NCBI GenBank assembly: GCA_009841105.1
Contig: VXMM01000002.1
Location: 62,001 to 126,000 of the forward strand
Source: Acidimicrobiia bacterium
GTDB taxonomy: Bacteria > Actinomycetota > Acidimicrobiia > Spongiisociales > Spongiisociaceae
Direction of reading: 5' to 3'
DNA: 64,000 nucleotides
Positions 42,349 to 51,137 of the stretch are shown here, piece after piece. How positions within the stretch are numbered: the stretch's first letter is position 1; every line of letters begins with the position of its first letter. Under the pieces are notes generated by a model that made no database searches, was not told the DNA's origin, and saw nothing but the letters and a program-made list of their open reading frames with translations. The position numbers and the translations under genes were made by a program.

Positions 42349-43960
42349 CGTAGGTCCCCCACTCGTCCCGCAGTACCGAGCTGATCTCGCCGACGGTCGC
42401 GTAGGACTTGACTGCTCGGAGGATCGACTGCATGGTGTTGCAGCCTGCGGCCGCCGCTTCCCTGACCTCGGCGAGCGCGGCATCCACGGCCGGGTTGTTG
42501 CGATCGGCTCGAAGTCTCCGCAGTTTCTCGACCTGCTCGTCCTCACCGTCATTTGAGATCGCAAAGGCGGTCGTGGGCGCAGGAGCGCCATCGGCAAAAC
42601 GGTTCACGCCGATACGTGGCCGCGTGCCATCGTCGATGCCGCGCTGGAGCGCATAGGCCTCCCGCTCGATCTCCGCCCCGATCCAGCCACTCTCGAGGGC
42701 CGCGAGCGCTCCGCCCCGATCCGCGATCCGGCTCATGTACTCGAGGATCCTGCCGTGGAGTTGGTCGGTCAGCCATTCGATGAAATAGGACCCGCCCAGG
42801 GGATCGGCGGTACGCGGGACGCCCGTCTCCAAGGCAATGATCTGCTGGGCGCGGAGGGACACGTTGGCTGCCTCCGCCGAAGGCAGGCCGATCGCCTCGT
42901 CGTACGAGGATGTAGCCAGGGTCTGGACACCACCCAGTACCGCGGCCAGCGCCTCGAACGCGACCCGTGAGATGTTGTTCAGATGCTCCTGCGCCGTTAG
43001 AGATCCGCCGAGCGTGTATACGAAGATGTTGAGGGCGTGGCTCCTCGGGTCTGCAGCTCCGTAGCGGTCGCGCATCAGATGAGCCCACATCCGGCGGGTC
43101 GCCCGATACTTCGCCACCTCCTCGAAGATGTCGAGGTCGGCAGAGAGGAACATGAAGAGATTGGGAGCGAAGTCGTCCACTGAGAGCCCTCTTCTGAGGG
43201 CGGCTTCGATGTACTCGATGCCGTTGGCAGCGGCGATGGCCACCTCCTGGATGGCATTGGCGCCCGAATCTCGAATGTGATAGCCGCAGAACTCGATCGG
43301 TTCCCAGTGGGGGAGATACCTCGCGCAGTACTCGACGAGATCAATCGAGAATTCCAGGCCGCGCCGCGGTGGGAAGATTTGCGTGCCACGTGCCACGTAC
43401 TCCTTCAACACGTCGTTCTGGAACATCACACGGAAGCTGTCGGGTGTGCCTCCCAGCCTCTCCGATGCAGCGATGATGAGTGAGGCTGCGATCGGGCCGA
43501 TCGAGTTCGCGGTCGTGCGGATCTGGTGGAGTTGATGGAGCGGTATCCCGTCGAGCAACTCTTCCATGTCGGACAGGGAGTCAATCGGTACGCCGACTTT
43601 TCCTACTTCGCCCGTGGCCAACGGGTCGTCGGAGTCGAGGCCATTCTGGGTTGGCAGGTCGAGAGCGATGGAGAAGCCCTTCTGACCCTGGGCTAGGAGC
43701 GACTTGATCCGTGCGTTCGTCTCCCGGGGGGTCGCGTAGCCGGAGTACTGGCCCATGATCCAGAGCCCTTCGCGGTACATATCCTGCCGGATCCCTCTGG
43801 TGAACGGGAACCGGCCGGGCGCACCGACGGCGTCCTTGGGCTCGATCTCCTCGAGCGCCTCCGGCCCATACCAAGACGCAAGTGGTATGCCAGACTGGGT
43901 GACGGTCGGGAATCCTGGCGGTGGGTGGGGAGACTTTTCCTCTGGGCTTTCGTTCCTCAC
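42329..43960 (-). CDS. Methylmalonyl-CoA-mutase-type large subunit (mutase 2)
   Basis: 543 residues from GTG 43960. Unlike mutase 1, it keeps the methylmalonyl-CoA mutase triad: Y72 in GQYSGY, R191 in YVARGTQIF and H228 in CGYHIRDSG, with A99 at the position that is Asp in 2-hydroxyisobutyryl-CoA mutase. ADPLGGSYFIE and VNRFAD are conserved C-terminal marks. No B12-binding domain is attached and none is adjacent. The start is uncertain because upstream codons would overlap the divergent MeaB gene; only 23 bases separate the two starts. Confidence 0.9.
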   Translation of the reverse strand: MRNESPEEKSPHPPPGFPTVTQSGIPLASWYGPEALEEIEPKDAVGAPGRFPFTRGIRQDMYREGLWIMGQYSGYATPRETNARIKSLLAQGQKGFSIALDLPTQNGLDSDDPLATGEVGKVGVPIDSLSDMEELLDGIPLHQLHQIRTTANSIGPIAASLIIAASERLGGTPDSFRVMFQNDVLKEYVARGTQIFPPRRGLEFSIDLVEYCARYLPHWEPIEFCGYHIRDSGANAIQEVAIAAANGIEYIEAALRRGLSVDDFAPNLFMFLSADLDIFEEVAKYRATRRMWAHLMRDRYGAADPRSHALNIFVYTLGGSLTAQEHLNNISRVAFEALAAVLGGVQTLATSSYDEAIGLPSAEAANVSLRAQQIIALETGVPRTADPLGGSYFIEWLTDQLHGRILEYMSRIADRGGALAALESGWIGAEIEREAYALQRGIDDGTRPRIGVNRFADGAPAPTTAFAISNDGEDEQVEKLRRLRADRNNPAVDAALAEVREAAAAGCNTMQSILRAVKSYATVGEISSVLRDEWGTYGDIHNG

Positions 43961-43983
43961 TTCTTGGAAGCATAATCCGCGGC

Positions 43984-44958
43984 ATGGATGCCGGTCAGCC
44001 AGCCTCGGACCCCGGAACGGCAGCCCGGGCAACCCTATTCGGAGGGGATCGACGAGCGCTCGCGAGGGCGATCAGCCGCTGCGAACGTGAGCCTGATTCG
44101 GTGGGTCAGCTGCTTGAGCGCGCCCACGCCCGCGCCACCGGCGCGCTCCGAATCGGGATCACCGGCCCGCCGGGATCAGGTAAGAGCACGCTCACCGACA
44201 GGTTGCTCGGCGCCTACCGGCGGGACGGACGCAGGGTGGCCGTTGTCGCCACAGACCCGTCCAGCCCCTACTCCGGTGGTTCTCTCCTGGGGGATCGTGT
44301 CCGGATGGGATCTCACGCGGGCGACCCGGGTGTGTTCATCCGTTCGATGTCCACGCGTGGCCGGCTCGGAGGGTTGAACGCGTCGGCCGAGATGGTGGCG
44401 GTCCTTCTCGACGCGGAGGGCTACCGGCCGATCATCTTCGAGACGGTCGGCGTCGGCCAATCCGAGGTAGAGGTGATCGACCGTACCGACACCGTGGTCG
44501 TTGTCGTCGCCCCGGGCTTCGGCGATGACATCCAGGCGGAGAAGGCAGGCCTCATGGAAGTCGGTGATGTCTTCGTCGTGAACAAGGCTGACAACCCCGG
44601 AGCGACCAGAGCAGCGAGAACGCTGGAGAACATGGTTTCGATGGGCCCTAGCCACGGCTGGCGACCACCGGTGCTGCTCACCGTGGCCAAGACCGGTGAG
44701 GGAGTCGATGAGGTGGTCGACGCCATCCGGTTGCACAACGAGAGCATGGCCGAGTCGGGCGCGCTGCGATCCAGGCGTCGGGCGCGGGCCGAGGCGGAGA
44801 TATCGCGAATGATCGAGAGGCTGGCGGCACAGGTTACCGAGCCTGCGGTCGCCCGGTACTCGGAGGCTGTGATGGCGGGCGCCACCGATCCGTGGAGTGC
44901 CGCCGAGGAGATCTTCAACTCGTTCCGGACCGGAGGACACCGACCGCGAGGACAGTGA
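43984..44958 (+). CDS. meaB: MeaB/ArgK-type mutase-chaperone GTPase
   Basis: 324-residue G3E-family GTPase. GPPGSGKST is Walker A, VVATDPSSPYSGGSLLGDR the Mg2+/switch segment, FETVGVGQSEVEV switch III/Walker B region, and VNKAD the guanine motif. It loads and protects adenosylcobalamin on acyl-CoA mutases. It is divergent from mutase 2 with 23 bases between starts, which ties it to the mutases of this island. Confidence 0.95.
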   Translation: MDAGQPASDPGTAARATLFGGDRRALARAISRCEREPDSVGQLLERAHARATGALRIGITGPPGSGKSTLTDRLLGAYRRDGRRVAVVATDPSSPYSGGSLLGDRVRMGSHAGDPGVFIRSMSTRGRLGGLNASAEMVAVLLDAEGYRPIIFETVGVGQSEVEVIDRTDTVVVVVAPGFGDDIQAEKAGLMEVGDVFVVNKADNPGATRAARTLENMVSMGPSHGWRPPVLLTVAKTGEGVDEVVDAIRLHNESMAESGALRSRRRARAEAEISRMIERLAAQVTEPAVARYSEAVMAGATDPWSAAEEIFNSFRTGGHRPRGQ

Positions 44959-45036
44959 TCACGAGACTAGGCCCAGCACGGCCATGCGGGAGACCTCAGA
45001 GGATCCTGTCCCATGCTCGAACCGGTCGCCTTGCAG

Positions 45037-45735
45037 TCAGGCCAGGTACGCGTCGATTATCTCTTGGGAGTTCCGTAGCGTCGCCGACGGACCCTCGATT
45101 GAGATCGAGCCTCTGTGGAGCAGGTACGTGTGGTCGGAGATGGCCAGTGCGAGCTCGGCGTTCTGTTCGATGAATAGGATCGACAGTCCTTCTGCGTGCA
45201 GCCGGGTTATCGAGGCGTAGACCTCGTCCACGATGGCCGGAGCGAGTCCTATCGTCGGACTGTCTATGAGCAGCAGTTCCGGGTCTGTGATCAGGACCCG
45301 ACCGATAGCGACCATCTGCTGCTCGCCCCCGCTAAGAGTCCCCGCATATTGCCTGCGCCGCTCCTTGAGGCGTGGGAACAGCTCGAAGATGCGGGCGAGC
45401 ATCTCGGGGACGTTGGAACGTCTCGCGGCGGAACCCAGTGCCAGGTTCTCCTCCACGGTGAGCGGGGCAACGACAGAGGTCGGTCGTTCCATCAGGAAGG
45501 CGAGTCCGTGGTGGGCGAGTTGGTGAGTCGGCCATCCGGTGATGTCACGATCGCCGAACGTCACGGTCCCGCTGTCCGGACTATGCATGCCCGCGATCGT
45601 CTTCAGGGTCGTGGACTTGCCCGACCCGTTCGAGCCGATGAGGGATACCATCGCCCCCCGGTCGACTTGTAGGTCAACGTTGTTGACCGCCCGAATGTTG
45701 CCGTAGCTTGACGAGAGATTCGATACGCGCAGCAT
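45037..45735 (-). CDS. livF: Branched-chain-type ABC transporter ATPase LivF, altered Walker B
   Basis: 232-residue ATPase of LivF class. Walker A GSNGSGKST (34-42) and signature LSGGEQQ are intact, but Walker B reads LLLIDSPTIGLAP, with S159 replacing the catalytic Glu. The AFLMERPTSVVA segment also replaces the usual PEGRRVF motif. The site may be a degenerate half of an asymmetric ATPase pair with LivG fused at 45674. Its start overlaps that gene by 62 bases. Role: import of a carboxylate or amino-acid-like compound. Confidence 0.9.
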   Translation of the reverse strand: MLRVSNLSSSYGNIRAVNNVDLQVDRGAMVSLIGSNGSGKSTTLKTIAGMHSPDSGTVTFGDRDITGWPTHQLAHHGLAFLMERPTSVVAPLTVEENLALGSAARRSNVPEMLARIFELFPRLKERRRQYAGTLSGGEQQMVAIGRVLITDPELLLIDSPTIGLAPAIVDEVYASITRLHAEGLSILFIEQNAELALAISDHTYLLHRGSISIEGPSATLRNSQEIIDAYLA

Positions 45736-47461
45736 CAGCTTTCCTTCCGAAGTAAGCCTCGATCACCGTGGGGTCGGACAGGCAGTCGGCCGGCGCGCCC
45801 TGTGCCAGCAGCCTGCCGAAGTCCATCACGATCGCCTGTTCGCAGTAGTTGAGCACGAGCTCGAGGTTGTGCTCGATGACGACCACTGTGAGGCCTCGGT
45901 CCGTCAGGCTGAGCATCAGCTCGCCGATCGCCTGCGAGCCGAGCTTGTGCATGCCCGCTGTCGGCTCATCCAGCAGCAGGACGGATGGCTCCATCGCCAG
46001 AGCTCGAGCGATCTCGACCCTACGCTGGTTGGCGTAGGACAGGGTGGCGGCATACTGGTCGGGTTGGCCTATCACGCCAACCAGATCCATCAGTGCTCTC
46101 GCCCGCTCGGCTAGGTCCGCCCGTTCGCGCCGGTCGCGAGGTGTCATGAACACGGGATCCCAGAAGTTGGTCCTGCGCTCGCGATCGAAGCCGACCATGA
46201 TGTTCTCCACGACCGTCAGATCGTCGAACAGCTGCACGGTCTGGTAGGTACGGGCCACTCCCTCGCGGGCGATGTCGGTCTGTTTCCATCCCGTCATGTC
46301 CTGCCCGAGAATCCGGATCTTCCCGCGATCCGACTCGTCTCCCCCGCTCATGACCGAGAGCAAGGTCGACTTCCCGGCCCCGTTCGGTCCTACGATCCCG
46401 AAGACGGAGCCTTCGGGAACGGTGAAGGTGAGATCGCTGATCGCCACCAGACCGCCGTATGTCTTGCGTATGCCCTCGACGCTCAGAGCAGCCGGCCGAT
46501 CCCGGGTCGGCTCGGCCTCAGGCGCCGTCCGGCCCGTCAGGTTGAGACTCCACAGGTCGGCCTCTCCCTCCTGCTCTCCGCCGGCCGACGGCTCACCATG
46601 GCCGGAGTGGATGTTGGTCGCCTGTTTCTTGAGTTCCCTTCGTACCTTGCGCGTGGGGTCGACCAGGCCGCGCGGGAGGTAGATCATGATCAGGATCAGG
46701 AGCACACCGTTCACGATGGTCTCGCCCTGGGTGAGGAACCGGCGGAGTATCTCGGGAAGGATCGTGAAGACGAACGCTCCGACAATCCCCCCGAACCAGT
46801 GGCGGTTCCCTCCCAGAACCACCGCGGCGAGCATCACGAAGGCGATGTTCACGTAGAACGTGTCGGGCGACAGGAATTGCACGAGACTTGCGTAGACGAC
46901 CCCTGCCAATCCAGCGATCGCGCCACTCAACATCCACAAGGATCGACGTGTGCCGTAAACATCGATTGCAAGCGATGCGGCCACGTCAGGGTGGCTGCGA
47001 ACGGCTTCGGCGGCAAGCCCGAGCCGGGACCTGCTGTGGCGAGCCATGACCCACATCACCGCGCCCAGGGCGGTGAAGAGATGCCACTGCTCGACCATCC
47101 GGGTAATCGGGGCGCCGTCCACGCCGCCGGTGACGGAGTCGAGATTCAGCACGACCACCCGCGCCATCAACACGAGGGCGATCGTTGCCAGCGCCACCCA
47201 ATGGCTCTCGAGCCTCGCCAAGGGAATGCTGACCAGGAGGCCCGACAGAAGCCCGACCACGACTCCCGCAACGAGTACGAGTTCGATAGGGACGTTGTGG
47301 TCCTCCACGAGGGCGAGGCTTACGAATCCCGTGACCGCCGCCATCGGTGTGCCGGCGAGACTCAGGATGCCGCCCCGGAGCGCTGAATAGGTTGCGATGG
47401 CGAAGAGCGCGAACGCGATGGAGAACTCGACCGTGGACGCGTAATGGCCCAGGAACGCCAT
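45674..47461 (-). CDS. Fused LivM permease-LivG ATPase
   Basis: 595 residues in two parts. Residues 1-270 are a LivM-type permease with eight or so hydrophobic segments and the EAA-like loop around GLAAEAVRSHPDVAASLAIDVYGTR. A charged linker (275-325) leads to a LivG ATPase with Walker A GPNGAGKST (358-366), signature LSYANQRR, intact Walker B VLLLDEPTAGM and switch His in VIEHNLE. Such fusions are known in Actinobacteria. It would pair with LivH and LivF. Confidence 0.94.
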   Translation of the reverse strand: MAFLGHYASTVEFSIAFALFAIATYSALRGGILSLAGTPMAAVTGFVSLALVEDHNVPIELVLVAGVVVGLLSGLLVSIPLARLESHWVALATIALVLMARVVVLNLDSVTGGVDGAPITRMVEQWHLFTALGAVMWVMARHSRSRLGLAAEAVRSHPDVAASLAIDVYGTRRSLWMLSGAIAGLAGVVYASLVQFLSPDTFYVNIAFVMLAAVVLGGNRHWFGGIVGAFVFTILPEILRRFLTQGETIVNGVLLILIMIYLPRGLVDPTRKVRRELKKQATNIHSGHGEPSAGGEQEGEADLWSLNLTGRTAPEAEPTRDRPAALSVEGIRKTYGGLVAISDLTFTVPEGSVFGIVGPNGAGKSTLLSVMSGGDESDRGKIRILGQDMTGWKQTDIAREGVARTYQTVQLFDDLTVVENIMVGFDRERRTNFWDPVFMTPRDRRERADLAERARALMDLVGVIGQPDQYAATLSYANQRRVEIARALAMEPSVLLLDEPTAGMHKLGSQAIGELMLSLTDRGLTVVVIEHNLELVLNYCEQAIVMDFGRLLAQGAPADCLSDPTVIEAYFGRKADAARIESLVKLRQHSGGQQR

Positions 47462-48351
47462 CAGGCCCGGAGGCCCACGATGCGGTCGCCCATCAGGCCC
47501 TTGGGTCGAGCCAGGAGGACGACGATAAGCAACCCGAAGGTAATGAAGTCGCGAAACGAGTTACTGATGTACTGGGCCCCGAGGACCTCGGCCAGCCCGA
47601 TGAGGATCCCACCCACGTATGCGCCTCTCAGGTCCCCGAAGCCTCCGATGATCACCGCCGCGAATCCTTTGAGAAGAAGCCCTTCTCCCACCGTGAAGCT
47701 CACGTTGTTGGTGGAAATCGAGCTCAGGATCCCGGCAACCGAGGCAGTCGCGGCGGCGATGAAGGATATGACGATCACCACACGTCGCGGATTCACACCG
47801 GAGATCTTCGCCGAGTCGGGATCCCAGCCGACCGCCCGCATTTGCGCCCCGATGTTCGTCCTCATCATGAACAGGTAGAGGATCAGCAGTAGTAGCAGGG
47901 CGACTGCGAAGGTGATTATCTGATGATACGGGATCACCAGGTCACCGATCCTCACGAAGCCGCGGGGAAGTGCTTCCCGGGGAAAGGTCTTGATCCGGGC
48001 GCCGGTAGCGATGATCGCGAGCTGACCGAGGATGATCCAGAAGCCGATGCTGGTGATGATCGGGCCGAGCAGACCGCCTCCCCGCCGTCGGATCGGCTCG
48101 AATCCCAGTTGATCCACGAGGACGCCTAGCAGGCCACCGCCCGCCATCCCGATGGCGAGCGCGGGTACGAGCGGGACCCCAAGGCTGTCGAACGCGGCGA
48201 GCGCCAGGATCGCTCCCCATGTCGCGTAGGTCCCGTGAGCGACATTGAGTATTCCCATGGTGGCGAAGACCAAGCCGAAGCCCATGGCGAAGATGGCATA
48301 GGAGGAACCTACCGCGAGACCGTTGATCGTCTGTTGCAGGAACAGTGTCAT
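47461..48351 (-). CDS. livH: Branched-chain-type ABC transporter permease LivH
   Basis: 296-residue LivH permease. INGLAVGSSYAIFAMGFGLVFATMGILNVAHGTYA is the family N-terminus, split here only by length, and the EAA-like loop is IGAQMRAVGWDPDSAKISGVNPRRV. Stop and next start overlap by one base. It forms the channel with the LivM half of the fused protein. Located after a strong hairpin that may lower its level relative to the binding protein. Confidence 0.94.
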   Translation of the reverse strand: MTLFLQQTINGLAVGSSYAIFAMGFGLVFATMGILNVAHGTYATWGAILALAAFDSLGVPLVPALAIGMAGGGLLGVLVDQLGFEPIRRRGGGLLGPIITSIGFWIILGQLAIIATGARIKTFPREALPRGFVRIGDLVIPYHQIITFAVALLLLLILYLFMMRTNIGAQMRAVGWDPDSAKISGVNPRRVVIVISFIAAATASVAGILSSISTNNVSFTVGEGLLLKGFAAVIIGGFGDLRGAYVGGILIGLAEVLGAQYISNSFRDFITFGLLIVVLLARPKGLMGDRIVGLRA

Positions 48352-48379
48352 CTCGTGGAAACACTACTGACTCAAGCAA

Positions 48380-48416
48380 GATCCGGCGCCGCCCGAGCGT
48401 GTGACGGCGCCGGATC
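48380..48416 (-). terminator. Perfect hairpin between livK and livH
   Basis: GATCCGGCGCCG and CGGCGCCGGATC form a perfect 12-base-pair stem with a 13-base loop, in the 91-base gap between the binding-protein stop and the permease start. No T-run follows on the minus strand. Such hairpins after binding-protein genes commonly stabilise the upstream message or partially terminate, giving excess binding protein. Confidence 0.7.
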
Positions 48417-48442
48417 CCAGGGTCTGGTGGCCCGCGTCGCTC

Positions 48443-49750
48443 CTACTGGTTGATGTTCGGGAGCAATCCCTCCGCTGAGCCATCCCAGATGACGAGCTCG
48501 CCATCAGGACTCCACTGCACGAACGTCCAAGCGTCAATGGTGGCTTCGCCGCGGGCATCCCAAGTGAGGGTGCCGAAGACGGTCTCCATCGTCTGGATCT
48601 GCCGGACGCCTTCCAACACGGCCTCTCGAGTGCCTTCGCCGCCGTTCTTGAGCGCTTGCGCCATGAACCACGCGACCTGCCAACCCTGCGCGGCGAAGAT
48701 GTCCGGCACTGTGTCGTACGCGGCTTCGTACTTGGCTGCGAAGTCCTGCACCATCGGATCGCCCTTCCCGGCGAAGAATGCGATCGGCAGCACGGTACCC
48801 AGCAGAGTGTCCCCGGCCTGCTCCCATGTCTCCGCCGTCGCGATCGCGAGGTTCCCGACTATCGGACCGGCGTAACCGCGATCCCGGAGTTCCTGCACCA
48901 TGAGGACCTCGGTATTGCCCAACTGCGCCAGGAAGATGACATCGGCACCCATTGAGATCGCCTCGGTCGCGGGACCGCTCATGTCCGTGTCATCAGCGAA
49001 GGTGTCGATCACGCCCAGGACTTCGATTCCGGAACTATCCAGCACACCAAGGGTCGCGTCCCTGTCGCTCACGAGTCCGTCATTGTCCGCAGTCACGACT
49101 ACCACCGCGTTATCAGGAGCGAAAGCGGCCACCGCGGCCTCTGCGATCGCGGCCGTGCTCGGCTGGGACAGCGGGAATGACCTGAAGGCATTGTCCGGAT
49201 CCGTGATCGTCGGGGCAATCGCAGCGTGATCCACCCAGGCGAGGCCGGCTTCCACGATGTTGGGCTGGATGGCGCCGGCAACACTCGACAGGGCACAGCA
49301 GACCAGTGCGAGTACGTCGTCGTTGGCGATGTACGCGTCGTTGATGGCGATGGCCGCCGCCTGATCTCCGCCTGCATCCTCAACCAGGAACTCAATGGTC
49401 ACGCCATCGCCCAGGTATCCGGTCTCGTTGATCTCTCGCTCGGCGAGTTGCAGACCCTGGAGATGGGGAACGCCCGCGAACGCGACCGCGCCTGAGACAA
49501 CAGCCGTGAATCCGAACTGGTAGTTCCCCGGAGCCAGGCCGGCCACAGGTTCCTCCATAGCCTCGGTGGTGGTCGTGGTCTGCGCCGCCGTCGTCGTGGT
49601 CTGCGCCGCCGTGGTGGTGGTCGGAGCAGCCGTCGTCGTGGTTGCCGGAGCTGCAGTCGTCGCGGTCGTCGCCTCGCTGTCGCCATCGCCGCATGCAGCC
49701 GCGACCAGCGCCAGGGCGAGAGCGAGCACCAGGAGTCTTATTCTGGTCAT
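48443..49750 (-). CDS. livK: Branched-chain-type ABC substrate-binding lipoprotein LivK
   Basis: 435-residue lipoprotein. The signal peptide ends in a lipobox (LVAAACGD), then a Thr/Ala-rich tether (residues 27-64), then the periplasmic-binding-protein type 1 domain (AFAGVPHLQGLQLAEREINETG, VEDAGGDQAAAI, ADNDGLVSDRDA). GAGGGAAAGG precedes the ATG at 49750. It delivers a small carboxylate, amide or amino-acid-like ligand to LivH/LivM. Position at the end of the CoA island suggests it recognises the pathway substrate. Confidence 0.93.
   Translation of the reverse strand: MTRIRLLVLALALALVAAACGDGDSEATTATTAAPATTTTAAPTTTTAAQTTTTAAQTTTTTEAMEEPVAGLAPGNYQFGFTAVVSGAVAFAGVPHLQGLQLAEREINETGYLGDGVTIEFLVEDAGGDQAAAIAINDAYIANDDVLALVCCALSSVAGAIQPNIVEAGLAWVDHAAIAPTITDPDNAFRSFPLSQPSTAAIAEAAVAAFAPDNAVVVVTADNDGLVSDRDATLGVLDSSGIEVLGVIDTFADDTDMSGPATEAISMGADVIFLAQLGNTEVLMVQELRDRGYAGPIVGNLAIATAETWEQAGDTLLGTVLPIAFFAGKGDPMVQDFAAKYEAAYDTVPDIFAAQGWQVAWFMAQALKNGGEGTREAVLEGVRQIQTMETVFGTLTWDARGEATIDAWTFVQWSPDGELVIWDGSAEGLLPNINQ
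49559..49672 (-). repeat. Low-complexity Thr/Ala coding repeat in livK
   Basis: A stretch of about 114 bases codes for Thr-rich blocks alternating with Ala-Ala-Pro or Ala-Ala-Gln. It is a surface tether between lipid anchor and binding domain, probably extended by replication slippage. Tethers of this kind are frequent in actinobacterial lipoproteins. Confidence 0.8.
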
Positions 49751-49872
49751 ACGTGCCTTTCCCTCGGTGGCCTTCAGGGTCTTGAGAGGTGCTGCAAGCA
49801 GACCCGTTGCCGGGTCCCAGGTCAGCAGCCCGGGTGACGATAACAGACACACCTGGAAGCAGGCACATCCAT

Positions 49873-49896
49873 ATAGTTACGCACCGGCATAGTTAC
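49873..49896. promoter_or_regulatory. Direct repeats between livK and the Gfo/Idh gene
   Basis: Two copies of ATAGTTAC (49873-49880 and 49889-49896) start 16 bases apart in the 170-base divergent gap. Their A/T-rich character stands out from the surroundings. They could be an operator for a regulator controlling both the importer and the oxidoreductase; this is inference. Confidence 0.4.
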
Positions 49897-49920
49897 AACA
49901 TCGGCTGGGAGGGGATTCGT

Positions 49921-51015
49921 ATGGCATATCGAGTAGGGACGATTGGTGGGGGCATCTTCGGCGAGATGCATGTCCGGGCACTGACTCAGCGGGCCAGGCT
50001 CGGAGACATCGAGTATGTAGGTCTCGCGGATATCAACAGCGAGTTACGCAGTGCTCGAGCGGCCGAATACGACATAGACGTCTTCGCCGAATTCCATGAG
50101 TTGCTCGACGTGACATCGCCGGACGCCGTGACGATCGCCACCCCCGACCACCTCCATAGAGACATCGTCGTGGCATGTGTTGAGCGAGGCGTTCATGTAC
50201 TGGTCGAGAAGCCGATGGACACGGATGTCGATGGATGCAGGGAGATGGTCGCCGCCGCCGATGAATCCGGCGTGCTGCTCCAGGTGGACTTCATGAAACG
50301 CCATGACCTGTATCACGCTGAACTCAAACGGATCGTGGAGTCCGGGGGTATCGGCGACATCCAGTACGGATATGCCTGGATGGAAGACCGCATCGAAGTT
50401 CCTACAGACTGGCTTCCGTCTTGGGCGTCCAACTCGTCGCCGGCATGGTTCGTCGGGGTTCACTACTTCGACCTCGTCCGCTGGCTGGTCGGCCAGGACG
50501 CGGTAGCCGTCTCCGCCACCGGAGTCGCTCAGCGGCTGAGGTCGATCGGGATCGACACGTACGACTCGATCCAGGCGAAGATCATGTTTCCCGGTGGTGT
50601 GAGCTTTACGGTCGATTCCGCTTGGCACCTGCCCGCCGGCAACGAGGCGATCGTCAACCAGGGGATCAAGGTGGTCGGATCCGACGGATGGATGACGGTC
50701 GACAGTCAGGATCGTGGAACTCGCGGTCTCGTGAGCAGCACTCCCGGTGCGCCTGCCGCGATGCTGACTCCCAACCTGGGTCTCTACAAGGAAAGCACCG
50801 AGGCCGGTGTCCCGCGCTATTCGGGATATGCCATCGACTCGATCGAGAGTTTCGTCACCAACGTGGCGATGCTCGAACGCGGAGTCGCCGACCTGGAGTC
50901 ATTGAAGGGCACCTACCCATCCGGTAAAGACGGTCTAGAGGTGACCAAGATCGCCGTAGCAGCGCACCGGAGCGTGGAGAGAGGCGGGGATCTTGTCTCT
51001 CTCAGCTCGCTATGA
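49921..51015 (+). CDS. Gfo/Idh/MocA-family oxidoreductase
   Basis: 364-residue NAD(P)-dependent oxidoreductase. GTIGGGIFGEMHVRAL is the Rossmann motif, TPDHLHRDIVVACVERGVHVLVEKP holds the catalytic-region EKP, and WFVGVHYFDLVRWLVGQ the substrate His region. GGGAGGGG precedes ATG 49921. It is divergent from livK. The family acts mostly on sugars or inositols, and its place beside the CoA island is not explained; heterocycle or alcohol oxidation are other options. Confidence 0.92.
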   Translation: MAYRVGTIGGGIFGEMHVRALTQRARLGDIEYVGLADINSELRSARAAEYDIDVFAEFHELLDVTSPDAVTIATPDHLHRDIVVACVERGVHVLVEKPMDTDVDGCREMVAAADESGVLLQVDFMKRHDLYHAELKRIVESGGIGDIQYGYAWMEDRIEVPTDWLPSWASNSSPAWFVGVHYFDLVRWLVGQDAVAVSATGVAQRLRSIGIDTYDSIQAKIMFPGGVSFTVDSAWHLPAGNEAIVNQGIKVVGSDGWMTVDSQDRGTRGLVSSTPGAPAAMLTPNLGLYKESTEAGVPRYSGYAIDSIESFVTNVAMLERGVADLESLKGTYPSGKDGLEVTKIAVAAHRSVERGGDLVSLSSL

Positions 51016-51137
51016 GCCACTACCGGCCGCGGCGTCGGGGGCAGCGATTCGGTTGACAGCGATCCTCACTGCCTAGGAGTCGTCGCGAATTCTCGGCATC
51101 CTGCTCGGCAATCGGCAGTTCCCAGCCGGCAGCAAGG

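Noticed and set aside
49559-49672. CRISPR or tandem DNA repeat array
   Set aside because: The repeats are short, irregular and in frame, coding for a Thr/Ala tether of LivK.
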